Notes: a model not told the origin generated them from the sequence alone. 64,000 bases of DNA from Aliarcobacter sp. (GCA_028688995.1 JAQTXB010000001.1:186001-250000); one strand, 5' to 3'; positions 19,348 through 28,322 are shown, numbered from the stretch's first letter. Numbers and translations: made by a program.

Positions 19348-20043
19348 ATGCAAAATATACCTTTAATAAATTTATTATATTCTCTTATTCCATTGTTAGT
19401 TATTGGATACTACTATTATAAATGGGCAGACAATAAAAGTGAAATAGCCTATTCAACACTAAGAATGATAATTCAACTTTTATTAGTAGGTTATATACTT
19501 ATATATATTTTTGAAGATAAAGATTTATATTTAGGCATTACAATACTATTATTTATGCTTTTGATTTCAACATGGATAAGTCTAAGAAATACTCAAAATA
19601 AATCATTCAAACACTTTTATAAAATTGTATTATCCTTGGGTTTATCATCAATTTTACATCTTGTTTTGATTATAAATTTTATATTAGATTTTGATACTTT
19701 TTATGAACCAAGATATGTAATTCCAATAGCAGGAATGATACTTGCCAATTCAATGAATGTAATATCTTTAGCAATTGAAAGATTTGAAAAAGAGTTAGAA
19801 CGAAATGAATCTTTTGAAAATTCAAGAAAAATAGCATTTAAATCAGCTCTAATTCCTCAAATAAACTCTTTATTAGCAGTTGGATTAGTTTCACTTCCTG
19901 GAATGATGACAGGACAAATTCTCTCAGGTGTAGACCCTTTAATTGCAGTTAGATACCAAATTATGATTATGTCTACAATATTATCAAGTGCAGGAATTAG
20001 TTTAATAATCTATTTCTATTTAAGTAAAAAATCTACTTATTAG
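19348..20043 (+). CDS. FetB/YbbM-type membrane permease (UPF0014)
   Basis: This 231-residue protein has about six or seven membrane helices. It carries the conserved UPF0014 core RYVIPIAGMILANSMN and the segment LPGMMTGQILSGVDPLIAVRYQ. In E. coli FetB pairs with ATPase FetA to export iron. No FetA-like ATPase is next to it. It converges on the HxlR gene, overlapping its 3' end by 11 nt. Confidence 0.85.
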   Translation: MQNIPLINLLYSLIPLLVIGYYYYKWADNKSEIAYSTLRMIIQLLLVGYILIYIFEDKDLYLGITILLFMLLISTWISLRNTQNKSFKHFYKIVLSLGLSSILHLVLIINFILDFDTFYEPRYVIPIAGMILANSMNVISLAIERFEKELERNESFENSRKIAFKSALIPQINSLLAVGLVSLPGMMTGQILSGVDPLIAVRYQIMIMSTILSSAGISLIIYFYLSKKSTY

Positions 20044-20383
20044 GAAAAGATTTTTTATGAATATCGCCCCAAATATAAAGTTGTTTTAAAATTGGTTTCA
20101 AAGTTTTTCCATATTCAGTAAGTGAATATTCAACTTTTGGTGGAACTACAGGATAAACTTCTCTAAATACTAAACCATCATTTTCCAACTCTCTTAATTT
20201 TTGTATTAACATCTTTTGAGTTGCACGGGGAAGTAATTTTTGAAGTTCACTAAATCTTTTTTTTTCATCTTTTAGATACCATAAAATAAGAATTTTCCAT
20301 TTCCCAGCTAACACATCAATAGAGGTTTCAACAGCACATTTATCAATATTCTCATCTTTATTTATATCAACTTCTTTAGTCAT
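20033..20383 (-). CDS. HxlR-family transcriptional regulator
   Basis: This 116-residue winged-helix protein carries the HxlR signature: a cysteine before the domain (CAVETSIDVLAGKWKILIL) and the recognition region PRATQKMLIQKLRELENDGL, then a wing ending VEYSLTEYGKTL. HxlR proteins such as YodB use that N-terminal cysteine to sense quinones or aldehydes. It is divergent from a quinone oxidoreductase-like gene, and a palindrome lies between them, so it probably represses that gene. Confidence 0.9.
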   Translation of the reverse strand: MTKEVDINKDENIDKCAVETSIDVLAGKWKILILWYLKDEKKRFSELQKLLPRATQKMLIQKLRELENDGLVFREVYPVVPPKVEYSLTEYGKTLKPILKQLYIWGDIHKKSFPNK

Positions 20384-20415
20384 AATAATTCCTATAGTAT
20401 ACTTTTAGATAGTAC

Positions 20416-20431
20416 CTAACTTAAAAGTTAG
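20416..20431. promoter_or_regulatory. Candidate HxlR operator palindrome
   Basis: CTAACTT-AA-AAGTTAG is a perfect 16-nt palindrome centred in the 110-nt divergent region between the HxlR gene and the oxidoreductase. HxlR dimers bind such AT-rich inverted repeats. It lies 33 nt before the HxlR start codon. Confidence 0.55.
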
Positions 20432-20493
20432 TTCTTGTGCTTTTGTAATATTTTAGCTAAAGTTTTAACATAAGTAAATAATTAAGGATAAAG

Positions 20494-21480
20494 ATGAAAG
20501 CTTTTGTAGTTGAGAAAATAGCAGATAAAGAGTTTACATCTGGAATACAAGATATATGTATACCTAAATGCGAAGAAAAAGAAGTTGTGATAAAAGTAAG
20601 TTACTCTTCATTAAACTATAAAGATGCTCTTAGTTCTATTGGAAATCCAGGAGTTACAAGAACATTTCCACACGTAACTGGTATTGATGTAGCTGGTACA
20701 GTTTTTGAATCAACATCACCTGTTTTTAAAATAGGAGAAAGAGTTTTAGTAACTGGTTATGATATGGGAATGAATACAAATGGTGGACACGCACAATATG
20801 TAAAAGTACCTGCTGCTTGGGTTGCTCGAATTCCTGATTCAATTTCAGATAAAGAGATTATGACTTTTGGAACAGCTGGATTAACAGCTGCTTTAAGTGT
20901 AAATGAATTAATAGAAAATGGAATAAAACCTGAAAGTGGAGATATTTTAGTAACTGGAGCAACAGGAGGTGTTGGTTCTATTGCAATTGCAATATTAAGC
21001 AAACTAGGATATAACATAATTGCCATTTCAGGGAAAAGTGAAAGAGTTGATTTTCTAAAAAAGATTGGTGCAAAAGAGGTAATATTAAGAGAAGAATTTG
21101 AAGCACAATCTAATAAACCAATGCTAAGCGAGAAATATGCTGGTGTTATTGATACAGTTGGTGGAAAAATACTTGCAAATGCGCTAAAAGAGGTGAAATA
21201 TGATGGTGTTGTTACTTGTTGTGGTTTAACATCATCATCAGAATTAAATACAAATGTATTTCCATTTATTTTAAGAGGTGTAAGATTAATTGGAATTGAT
21301 TCAGTTGAGTGTAAATTAGAGAAAAAACAAGCTGCTTGGGAAAAACTTGCAAGTAGATGGAAAATAAATAGTCTAAATACTATTATAAATGAAATCACTT
21401 TAGATGAAATAAAAACAGCTTATGAGCATTTACTTTCAGGAAAAGCTGTTGGAAGATATGTAGTAAAAATAAAGGAGTAG
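20494..21480 (+). CDS. YhdH/YhfP-family quinone oxidoreductase (AcuI-like MDR)
   Basis: This 328-residue protein is a medium-chain dehydrogenase/reductase. It has the SSLNYKDALSSIGNPGVTR start region, the HVTGIDVAGTV segment, and a nucleotide-binding GATGGVGSIAIAI motif (about residues 154-166). No zinc-ligand set is seen, as in acrylyl-CoA reductases and quinone oxidoreductases. It probably reduces an electrophilic enone or quinone with NADPH. Divergent HxlR control fits that role. Confidence 0.88.
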   Translation: MKAFVVEKIADKEFTSGIQDICIPKCEEKEVVIKVSYSSLNYKDALSSIGNPGVTRTFPHVTGIDVAGTVFESTSPVFKIGERVLVTGYDMGMNTNGGHAQYVKVPAAWVARIPDSISDKEIMTFGTAGLTAALSVNELIENGIKPESGDILVTGATGGVGSIAIAILSKLGYNIIAISGKSERVDFLKKIGAKEVILREEFEAQSNKPMLSEKYAGVIDTVGGKILANALKEVKYDGVVTCCGLTSSSELNTNVFPFILRGVRLIGIDSVECKLEKKQAAWEKLASRWKINSLNTIINEITLDEIKTAYEHLLSGKAVGRYVVKIKE

Positions 21481-21487
21481 ATTAAAT

Positions 21488-21973
21488 TTAATCTACTTCA
21501 ACCTCTCCATTTTCAACTTGTAAGCTATAAGCAGTGTCTTTGCCTGAGTGTAAGATTTTTGCTTGTTCAACCCATTGGTAACTTCTAGCAATTCCTGGAA
21601 GTAATAAAAACTCTTCAATCCATTCAGCATTTTTACTAGACCATTTTGAGATTTGTTCAAAATGATAAATTCCTAAATTGTTTAAATCTGCTTCAATTTT
21701 TGTGTTAATACCTTTTATTTTTGTTAAATTATCTTTTCCAGTTGGTTTTGGAGTAGATAAAATTAATGGTTTAAAATCTAAAGTTGAATTCTTTTTAAAT
21801 ATAGGATTTAAAGAGTGTTTCATTCTTTCACTTCTTGAATCATCCAACTTACTATCATTTCCTATAGATTTGATTTTAGGAAAACTGTTTCGACCTATAA
21901 TAAAACCAATCAGGAAACCAATAATTCCTGCTATTACTAAATTTACTACTATTAATGAAGCTATTTCTAACAT
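21488..21973 (-). CDS. Membrane-anchored protein with helix-hairpin-helix-like tail
   Basis: This 161-residue protein has one N-terminal membrane helix (about residues 5-27), a basic linker, and a C-terminal segment LTKIKGINTKIEADLNNLGIY that resembles the HhH-like domain found at the end of some NADH-dehydrogenase-associated and ribosomal proteins. The start lies 3 nt after the stop of the OmpA-family gene, so they form one unit. Function is unknown. Confidence 0.6.
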   Translation of the reverse strand: MLEIASLIVVNLVIAGIIGFLIGFIIGRNSFPKIKSIGNDSKLDDSRSERMKHSLNPIFKKNSTLDFKPLILSTPKPTGKDNLTKIKGINTKIEADLNNLGIYHFEQISKWSSKNAEWIEEFLLLPGIARSYQWVEQAKILHSGKDTAYSLQVENGEVEVD

Positions 21974-21976
21974 AAA

Positions 21977-22999
21977 TTATTCTCCTAAAATATTAAAATC
22001 TACTCTTCTATTTATCTCAGATAAACCATTTTCATCATCTTTTGCTATTGGGAAATCTTCACCATATCCAACAGCTTTTAATCTATCAGCATTTATACCT
22101 AAAGATACTAAAACATCTTTAACACTATTTGCTCTATCTTGTGAAATCTTTTTATTTAAAGCATTATCACCTCTTGAATCTGTATGCCCAGCAATTTCAA
22201 GTTTTATATTTTTATACTCTTTTAAAATATCTGCAATTTTTACAATTGAAATTTTTGAATCCTCTGTAACAGTTGAACTTCTTCTTTCAAAAGCTATCTT
22301 TTTATCAGCTAATATTTCATTAATATGTAATTGAATTTCATCAGGAGTTAGAGTAACTTTAGCTTTATTCACATTCACTTGATTATTTGTTTGATTAACA
22401 GTAGCTGCTGTATCTGTTGTTCTTTCTTGATCATTTTCACTGTTTATAAGTGTAGGATTTGCAATACTAATATCTTTTACTAAACTAACGTCAATTCTTG
22501 AAAGAATAGAATCCAATAAAGAGTATTGATTTGGATCTTTTAATTCACCAGATAAAAAAACTTCATCATTGATTATTGACAGTTTTGCACCATCTTCAAA
22601 AAAATCTTTAAATGGTGTTATTATTGTTGCAATTTTTGATAATAAAACTTCATCAATAACTATATTTTCTTCATAAGTATATTCACCATCACGATTAATA
22701 TTTAAAATCTCAGAAACTTTTTTTGTATCTTTTTCATTGGCAAAGATTCCATCCATTACAACCATACCATCTTTTTTTGTTAAAACAAGACTAAATGGTT
22801 TTTTTTCTTTATCATCTAAAGAAGAGAACATATTGATAATTTTATCGATTAATCCAGTGTCACTATCTTTTATTTCATTAACATTAGAAACAAGATTTTG
22901 ATTATTTAATTGCGAATCATAATTAAAGTCATATACAGAATAGATTACAAAGCCAACAAATAAAATTATTAAAAACAGTATCTTCTTTACAAGAGACAT
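21977..22999 (-). CDS. OmpA-family envelope protein with BON-like domain
   Basis: This 340-residue protein has an N-terminal anchor (about residues 5-22). A middle region (about 55-185) looks like paired BON modules (MVVMDGIFANEKDTKK, EVFLSGELKDPNQY). The C-terminal OmpA peptidoglycan-binding domain (about 220-340) has the marks LEIAGHTDSRGDNALNKKIS and INRRVDF. It probably anchors the envelope to peptidoglycan, with a layout like mycobacterial ArfA. It is upstream of, and cotranscribed with, the HhH-like protein. Confidence 0.85.
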   Translation of the reverse strand: MSLVKKILFLIILFVGFVIYSVYDFNYDSQLNNQNLVSNVNEIKDSDTGLIDKIINMFSSLDDKEKKPFSLVLTKKDGMVVMDGIFANEKDTKKVSEILNINRDGEYTYEENIVIDEVLLSKIATIITPFKDFFEDGAKLSIINDEVFLSGELKDPNQYSLLDSILSRIDVSLVKDISIANPTLINSENDQERTTDTAATVNQTNNQVNVNKAKVTLTPDEIQLHINEILADKKIAFERRSSTVTEDSKISIVKIADILKEYKNIKLEIAGHTDSRGDNALNKKISQDRANSVKDVLVSLGINADRLKAVGYGEDFPIAKDDENGLSEINRRVDFNILGE

Positions 23000-23145
23000 T
23001 ATTATCCTTTTTTGAACAATTATTTAAAGTTTGACATTATACATAATTAGTTAAAAAATAACTAGAATATTTGCTTATTTAAAAAAATTAATTTAGTAAT
23101 TTAATTAATTTGTTATAATTATGCAGAAACTACAAAAGAGAGAAG

Positions 23146-24363
23146 ATGCAACACATTATAAACTCAGCTCAAACTTGTTTAGATTGTAAAAAACCTAAAT
23201 GTCAAACTGGTTGTCCAGTAGGTACTCCAATTGCAGAAGTTATTAGACTTTTTTTAAACGGCGATATAAAAATTGCAGGTGAAAAATTATTTAATAATAA
23301 TCCTTTATCAATTATTTGTTCTCTTGTATGTCCTCATGAAAAGCACTGTGAAGGGCATTGTGTGTTAAACAAAAAATCGACTCCTGTAAATGTTGGTGGA
23401 ATAGAAAACTATATTTCAACTTATTATATGAATTATCGAGAGTTTGAAAAACCGATACAAAATGGTAGAAACATAGCAATAATTGGTTCAGGACCTGCTG
23501 GAATTAGTTTAGCAATGATGATGGCATTAAAAGGTTATAACATAACTATGTACGAAGGGAATAACCAAATAGGTGGAGTTCTTAGATATGGTATTCCTGA
23601 TTTTAGACTTGATAAAACAATTTTAGATAAAGTTGAAGAGACTCTAAAAAAGATTGGTGTAAAAATTAGAAAAAATATCATGATAGGGAAAAACATCACC
23701 CTTGATGATTTACAAAGGGATGGCTTTGATGCAATATTTATAGGAACTGGTGTTTGGGCTCCTAAAAAATTGGGAATTAAAGGTGAAAGTTTAGGAAATG
23801 TTCACTTTGCTATTGACTATCTAAAAACTCCAAAAGCTTATGATTTAGGTAAAAAAGTTGTTGTAATTGGTGCTGGAAATGTGGCAATGGATGTTGCAAG
23901 AACTGTTATTAGAAATGGTGCAAATGACGTATCTATCATGTATAGAAAAGGTGAAGAGGATATGCATGCTGAAAAAATAGAAATTGACCATGCAAAAATA
24001 GATGGTGTAAAATTCAATCTTCACAAATTACCTTTAGAACTAACGGAAAAAGGTATTAGATATATGACTACAAATCAAGAAATAAATAGAGAAAGTTTTG
24101 AAGAAGCTGATTCTATTTTAATTGCAATTAGTCAAACAGCTAGAGATTTAATCGTAAGAAACAATACTGGTTTATCTTTGGGAGAAAATGGACTACTTCA
24201 AAGTGATGAAAATGGAATAACAGCTAGACGTGGAGTATTTGCTTCAGGTGATGTGGTAACAGGTGCCAGAACTGTGGTAGAAGCAGTTGCATTTTCTAAA
24301 AGAGTTGCTAACTCTATTGAAGAGTTTATCTCAAAACTTCCACCAAAAACAGTATCAGCTTAA
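23146..24363 (+). CDS. GltD-like NAD(P)-dependent FAD oxidoreductase
   Basis: This 405-residue protein has an N-terminal Cys-rich region (CLDCKKPKCQTGCPVGTPI, then CPHEKHCEGHC) for Fe-S clusters. An FAD-binding GSGPAGISLAMMMA motif (about 112-125) and an NAD(P)-binding GAGNVAMDVARTVIRNGA motif (about 243-260) follow. It is shorter than glutamate synthase beta subunits (about 450-490) but ordered the same way. It could be an electron-bifurcating or ferredoxin:NADP reductase-like partner. No gltB is adjacent. Confidence 0.82.
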   Translation: MQHIINSAQTCLDCKKPKCQTGCPVGTPIAEVIRLFLNGDIKIAGEKLFNNNPLSIICSLVCPHEKHCEGHCVLNKKSTPVNVGGIENYISTYYMNYREFEKPIQNGRNIAIIGSGPAGISLAMMMALKGYNITMYEGNNQIGGVLRYGIPDFRLDKTILDKVEETLKKIGVKIRKNIMIGKNITLDDLQRDGFDAIFIGTGVWAPKKLGIKGESLGNVHFAIDYLKTPKAYDLGKKVVVIGAGNVAMDVARTVIRNGANDVSIMYRKGEEDMHAEKIEIDHAKIDGVKFNLHKLPLELTEKGIRYMTTNQEINRESFEEADSILIAISQTARDLIVRNNTGLSLGENGLLQSDENGITARRGVFASGDVVTGARTVVEAVAFSKRVANSIEEFISKLPPKTVSA

Positions 24364-24620
24364 GATACTGTTTTTAAAAGTTCTATCCAAAAATATTTAT
24401 TAGCCACACTTTTTTCTACAGGTTTCCAACCATAAGTAATTGAGTGTAAATACAATACATCATCCAATAATTTGAATGTTAATTCCAAATTTACCTTTTG
24501 GCTTAAAACTTCTGTAAAAATTGCATACATATGATTTTCATCTGATTCTACTTTATAAGAAAAATCATCTAAATTTTCTAGTTGTTTATCAATAAAATCT
24601 TTTATTCTCTCTTTTGACAT
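24360..24620 (-). CDS. Hypothetical acidic protein, 86 aa
   Basis: This small soluble protein begins MSKERIKDFIDKQLENLDD and ends in an aromatic-rich stretch (YGWKPVEKSVANKYFWIELL). An AAGGA ribosome site precedes the ATG. It converges with the GltD-like gene, overlapping by 4 nt. I do not recognise a family and no motif suggests a function. Confidence 0.6.
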   Translation of the reverse strand: MSKERIKDFIDKQLENLDDFSYKVESDENHMYAIFTEVLSQKVNLELTFKLLDDVLYLHSITYGWKPVEKSVANKYFWIELLKTVS

Positions 24621-24686
24621 TTAAATCCTTTTATATATTAAAATGCCTATTTTATGATTTTTATACTTCTATATAAATATATTCCA

Positions 24687-24700
24687 TTGATTAATATCAA
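24687..24700. promoter_or_regulatory. FNR/CRP-type box upstream of hcp
   Basis: TTGATTAATATCAA is a perfect match to the FNR consensus TTGAT-N4-ATCAA. Its centre is about 41.5 nt upstream of the start site predicted from the TATAAT at 24723, the class II activator position. A CRP/FNR-family protein (FNR, or an HcpR/NssR-like nitrosative regulator) is the likely binder. Confidence 0.75.
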
Positions 24701-24722
24701 TGTATCACTCTTTATAAAACCA

Positions 24723-24728
24723 TATAAT
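24723..24728 (+). promoter_or_regulatory. -10 box of the hcp promoter
   Basis: TATAAT lies 30 nt before the hcp ATG and correctly spaced from the FNR-type box. The predicted start site is near 24735. Confidence 0.6.
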
Positions 24729-24757
24729 CCCTCAAAAATTTAAAAGGATTTTATATT

Positions 24758-26083
24758 ATGAGTATGTTTTGTTATCAATGTGAAATGAGTCAAAAAGGTG
24801 GATGTGGAAGTACTGGTGCAGTTGTTGGAACTTGTGGAAAAGATGAAAATTTATCAAGATTACAAGATATTATGATTTTTGGTTTAAAAGGTCTTAGTGC
24901 ATATAGAGAGCATTTAAATACTTTTAAACCAGAACTTACAAAAGAAATTGATGATGTTATGAGTGAAACACTTTATTTCACACTTACAAATGTAAACTTC
25001 AACTTCAACGACCATATCAATCAACTAATGAAAATTGGACGAGCTGGAAGTTTAGTAATGGATAGATTATCAAATACTCACACTAATAAATTTGGTATTC
25101 CAACTCCTGTAACTGTTTCGCAAAACAAAGTTGAAGGAAAAGCTATTTTAGTTTCTGGACATGATTTAGAGATGTTTGAAAGATTGTTAATAGCAACGCA
25201 AGGTAAAGGTATAAATATTTATACTCACTCTGAAATGTTACCAGCTCATGGTTACCCAGAACTAAGAAAATATCCTCACCTAAAAGGAAATGTTGGAAAA
25301 GCATGGTTTGACCAAGCAAAACTAATGGAAAAATTCCCTGGAACTTTTGTAGTAAATACAAACTGTATTGTTCCTCCAAAGAAAAATTGTGGATATTTAG
25401 ATAGATTATTCACTTACAAAATTGTAGGTGTTGAGGGTTCAACTCCTATTGTTGATGACAACTTTGATGAATTAATAAATAGAACTTTAGAGTGTGAAGA
25501 TGCAAATGGAATTGATTTTAATGAGGATACAACTTTAACAACTGGTCATCATTATAAAACAGTTTTAACTTTAGCTCCACAAATTTTAAAAGCCCTAGAA
25601 GAAGGGAAAATCAAACAATTCTTTGTAGTTGCTGGTTGTGATGCACCAGGAAAGGGTGGAGAATATTATAGAGAATTAACATCATCTTTACCAAAAGATT
25701 GTGTAATCATCACTTCATCTTGTGGTAAATTCAGATTTAATGATATTGATTTTGGAGAGATTGAAGGAACTGGAATTCCAAGATATTTGGACTTAGGTCA
25801 ATGTAATGACTCAAATGGTGCAGTTGAAATAGCAAAAGCTTTAAGCGGAGCATTAAATACAGCAATCAATGACTTACCTATTTCTATTGTATTATCTTGG
25901 ATGGAGCAAAAAGCTGTAATTATTTTACTTGCTTTATTCTCACTTGGAGTAAAGAATATCTATTTAGGACCAAAACCTCCACAATTTGTAAATGAAGATA
26001 TTTTCAACTTCTTAGCTGAAAACTTTAATCTTACACTTACAACAAATGCAAAAGATGATTTGGCAAAACTTTTAATAGCTTAA
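24758..26083 (+). CDS. hcp: Hybrid-cluster protein (Hcp), short form
   Basis: This 441-residue protein starts MSMFCYQCEMSQKGGCGS and keeps the hybrid-cluster ligands in late motifs such as VNTNCIVPP, VAGCDAPGKGGEYY, TSSCGKFRFND and LGQCNDSNGA. Hcp reduces NO or hydroxylamine in anaerobic nitrosative defence. It is about 100 residues shorter than E. coli Hcp, suggesting loss of one helical domain as in class III forms. The N-terminal cysteines sit at 5, 8, 16 and 26, a C-X2-C-X7-C-X9-C spacing that differs from the usual C-X2-C-X7/8-C-X5-C. An FNR-type box and TATAAT precede it. Confidence 0.88.
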   Translation: MSMFCYQCEMSQKGGCGSTGAVVGTCGKDENLSRLQDIMIFGLKGLSAYREHLNTFKPELTKEIDDVMSETLYFTLTNVNFNFNDHINQLMKIGRAGSLVMDRLSNTHTNKFGIPTPVTVSQNKVEGKAILVSGHDLEMFERLLIATQGKGINIYTHSEMLPAHGYPELRKYPHLKGNVGKAWFDQAKLMEKFPGTFVVNTNCIVPPKKNCGYLDRLFTYKIVGVEGSTPIVDDNFDELINRTLECEDANGIDFNEDTTLTTGHHYKTVLTLAPQILKALEEGKIKQFFVVAGCDAPGKGGEYYRELTSSLPKDCVIITSSCGKFRFNDIDFGEIEGTGIPRYLDLGQCNDSNGAVEIAKALSGALNTAINDLPISIVLSWMEQKAVIILLALFSLGVKNIYLGPKPPQFVNEDIFNFLAENFNLTLTTNAKDDLAKLLIA

Positions 26084-26094
26084 AATAGAGGGAA

Positions 26095-26577
26095 TTATTT
26101 CCCTTTATTTTCTTCCCAATCCTTATATGGATGTTTCATAAGATTTGAGTTGTAATATCTAGCATCTGAGGTTACTTCTTCTTTTACCCAAGAAGGCAAA
26201 ACTATAGTTTCATCTTCACTTGAAAGTTCAACTTCAACTACCACTAAACCTTCATTTTCTCCATAAAAAATATCAAGTTCCCAAGTATGATTTTCAAAAT
26301 CTATTAAATACCTTGTTTTATCAATAACTGGCTTTTGACATAACTTATCTAACATCTCATTTGCTTCAATTAATGGAATTTCATATTCAAACTCTAATCT
26401 TGTAACTCCAATATTTGAGCCTTTTATTGTTAAATATGCTTTGTCATTTTTAACTCTAACTCTTACAACTGCATCTTTATTTGTTGAAAGATAACCTTGT
26501 TTTATTCTAGTTCCATTTTCTAAAGTGCCAAGTTTTTCTAAATCAACAAGATATTTTCTTTCTATTTCTAAAGCCAT
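26095..26577 (-). CDS. CYTH-domain protein (triphosphate tunnel metalloenzyme family)
   Basis: This 160-residue protein starts ALEIERKYLVDL, the EXEXK signature of CYTH/TTM enzymes, and keeps alternating charged strands (RVRVKND, LTIKG, TRLEFEYEIPL, DKTRYLI, WELDIFYGENEGLVVVEVEL). Members hydrolyse inorganic triphosphate or bind nucleotides. It stands alone and converges with hcp. Substrate is not known. Confidence 0.88.
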   Translation of the reverse strand: MALEIERKYLVDLEKLGTLENGTRIKQGYLSTNKDAVVRVRVKNDKAYLTIKGSNIGVTRLEFEYEIPLIEANEMLDKLCQKPVIDKTRYLIDFENHTWELDIFYGENEGLVVVEVELSSEDETIVLPSWVKEEVTSDARYYNSNLMKHPYKDWEENKGK

Positions 26578-26663
26578 AAATTACCTTTTTTATATTTTAT
26601 TAATTTTATCAAAACAATTTAATATATTTAATTTTGTGCTAGAATTTATAAAAAGGAGTTACT

Positions 26664-27152
26664 ATGAAAAAGATTGCATTAAACCTTGCCTTTGTAGGCT
26701 CTATATTTGCCAATGAATTACCAGAAGAGTTCAATAGAGATATTTATAATAGTGGTGAAAAAATCTTTGAAAATAAGTGTATGGAGTGTCATCAAAAATC
26801 AATGCCAATTCCACTTTTGATGAAAAACTTCATCGAAGAAAACAACAAAACCCTAAACCTAAAAGCCCCAACAGGAAATGAAATCTCATTTAGACTAAAA
26901 CAACAAATTGGAAGTAGAGATGAAATGGAGTTTCATCTACACCAAACAAATGACTTTTTAAAGGATTATTTATACAATCCTGATTTATCAAAAACAATCT
27001 GTCTTGAGGGTGTAATTAGACACTTTAAAGTAATGCCATCAATGAAAGGCAAAATATCAGAAGAGGAAATAGAACAAGTTAATCACTTTTTATATTTTTT
27101 AGAGGGATTTAATGGAGTTAATAAGTTTTATCACGATGAAACGAAGTTCTAA
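26664..27152 (+). CDS. Periplasmic c-type cytochrome, monohaem
   Basis: This 162-residue protein has a short signal peptide (about residues 1-17, cleavage near IFA|NEL). A single haem-binding motif CMECH (about 39-43) follows, and a late KVMPSMKG stretch supplies a likely methionine axial ligand. An AAAAGGAG ribosome site precedes the ATG. It looks like a small class I cytochrome that carries electrons in the periplasm. It converges with the VOC-family gene, 2 nt apart. Confidence 0.82.
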   Translation: MKKIALNLAFVGSIFANELPEEFNRDIYNSGEKIFENKCMECHQKSMPIPLLMKNFIEENNKTLNLKAPTGNEISFRLKQQIGSRDEMEFHLHQTNDFLKDYLYNPDLSKTICLEGVIRHFKVMPSMKGKISEEEIEQVNHFLYFLEGFNGVNKFYHDETKF

Positions 27153-27154
27153 TT

Positions 27155-27538
27155 TTATTTGTAATTAGATAACTCGATTAAATTTTTATCTGGGTCTCTA
27201 AGATAAATTGATTCAATTTCTCCTAGAGCACCAGTTCTACTTACGATTCCTTCTTCAATGACAATACCTAAACTCTCTATATATTTAAAAGCCTCAATTA
27301 AAGGTGTTTCTATAATAAAACATAAATCAGCACTTCCTTCTTTTACATTAAAAGCTTTAGGTTCAAATTCATTTTCCAACTTGTGTAAATTAATTTTTTG
27401 ATTTCCAAATTTTAAAGCAACTCTTGTACCTTTAAAAATCTCTTTTTCCATACCTAAAACTTTTGTATAAAACTCTACAGTTTTATCTATATCTTTTACA
27501 GTTAAAACTAAGTGGTCTAATCGATTTATCTTTATCAT
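27155..27538 (-). CDS. VOC-family (glyoxalase/dioxygenase fold) protein
   Basis: This 127-residue protein matches the vicinal-oxygen-chelate fold: INRLDHLVLTVKDIDKTVEFYTKVLGME at the start and YLRDPDKNLIELSNY at the end. Metal ligands are probably H8, an internal His and the late Glu. The substrate is unknown; the class includes glyoxalase I and fosfomycin-resistance-like enzymes. It is cotranscribed with a thioesterase (11-nt gap). Confidence 0.85.
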   Translation of the reverse strand: MIKINRLDHLVLTVKDIDKTVEFYTKVLGMEKEIFKGTRVALKFGNQKINLHKLENEFEPKAFNVKEGSADLCFIIETPLIEAFKYIESLGIVIEEGIVSRTGALGEIESIYLRDPDKNLIELSNYK

Positions 27539-27549
27539 AATATTTCCTT

Positions 27550-27981
27550 TTATAATAACTCTAATTCATCCAAAGTAACAGGCCAATGTTCAGAAAAAAG
27601 ATGTTTTTCTAATACTAATCTTATTTCATCAGGAATCTTTACAGATGTTTTTGTGGCAAAGTTATAATGAATTAATATACATTTTCCAGTTGTGCAAAGT
27701 TTTCCATCTTGATAAACTGCGTGAATTAATTCAATAGATGAATTACCAAGTTTTGCAATAGCAGTTTTTACAATAACTTCTTTACCCCAAAACACCTCTT
27801 TTAGGAAATCAAAAGAGCTGTGAGCCATGATAAGATTCCACTCTTTAATATTTGCCTTTGGCATAAAAATATGAAATATTTCATCTCGTGCAGCTTCAAA
27901 CCACACACCGTAAGTGTTGTTATTAATATGCCCTAAAGCATCTGTTTCTAAAAATCTTGGTTTTATTATTTCTGTGAACAT
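27550..27981 (-). CDS. 4HBT-type hotdog acyl-CoA thioesterase
   Basis: This 143-residue protein shows the 4-hydroxybenzoyl-CoA thioesterase pattern: RFLETDALGHINNNTYGVWFEAARDEIF, with the catalytic Asp in TDALGHINN, and a later YQDGKLCTTGKCILIHYN strand. It hydrolyses an acyl-CoA or acyl-ACP in the cytoplasm. It precedes the VOC gene in the same unit. Confidence 0.85.
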   Translation of the reverse strand: MFTEIIKPRFLETDALGHINNNTYGVWFEAARDEIFHIFMPKANIKEWNLIMAHSSFDFLKEVFWGKEVIVKTAIAKLGNSSIELIHAVYQDGKLCTTGKCILIHYNFATKTSVKIPDEIRLVLEKHLFSEHWPVTLDELELL

Positions 27982-28322
27982 TTTATTTTCTCCAATTTAA
28001 AAGGAGGATAGTTTAACAAATTTGCTTTAGGGTTTATTTAAATATGAATTTTAGAAGGATTATTTTTAGTATTCTCTTGAAGAACAAGTTCTTCGCTTTC
28101 TTACTTTTTAATTGTAAAAAGTAAGACAAAAAGCAACCAGCCGAATTGTCAAAGGCGAAGCTTCCCTCCTAGTTTCAAATTTGTTTTCTAGTCTGCGGAA
28201 CTCGCAAAAAAGAGTGAATTTGTCACTCTTTTTTACTCAAACAGTCCTCGACTTTTTCCGAAAAAAATTTAAAACTACTCGGCTTTGACAAAGGCTGGGA
28301 TTTCTTCGGTTTTAGCTTTCAT
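27982..28322. repeat. Non-coding stretch with three strong palindromes
   Basis: No gene is seen in these 341 nt. Three perfect inverted repeats are packed here: GAAGAAC-AA-GTTCTTC (28079-28094), CTTACTTTTT-N6-AAAAAGTAAG (28100-28125), and AAAAAAGAGTGA-N5-TCACTCTTTTTT (28206-28234). The last has poly-A and poly-T ends and would work as a terminator on either strand. The region also contains a GC-richer patch unlike its surroundings. It may be a repeat element or a decayed gene. Confidence 0.55.

Noticed and set aside
20757..21398. 213-codon minus-strand frame
   Set aside because: Antisense to the quinone oxidoreductase gene; the composition is that of a shadow frame and it has no ribosome site.
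21678..22334. 218-codon plus-strand frame
   Set aside because: Lies antisense across two convincing genes (HhH-like and OmpA-family) and its translation is a low-complexity Ser/Ile/Phe-rich shadow.
27982..28322. CRISPR-like array
   Set aside because: The repeats here are separate palindromes of different sequence, not regularly spaced copies; no cas gene is in the window.
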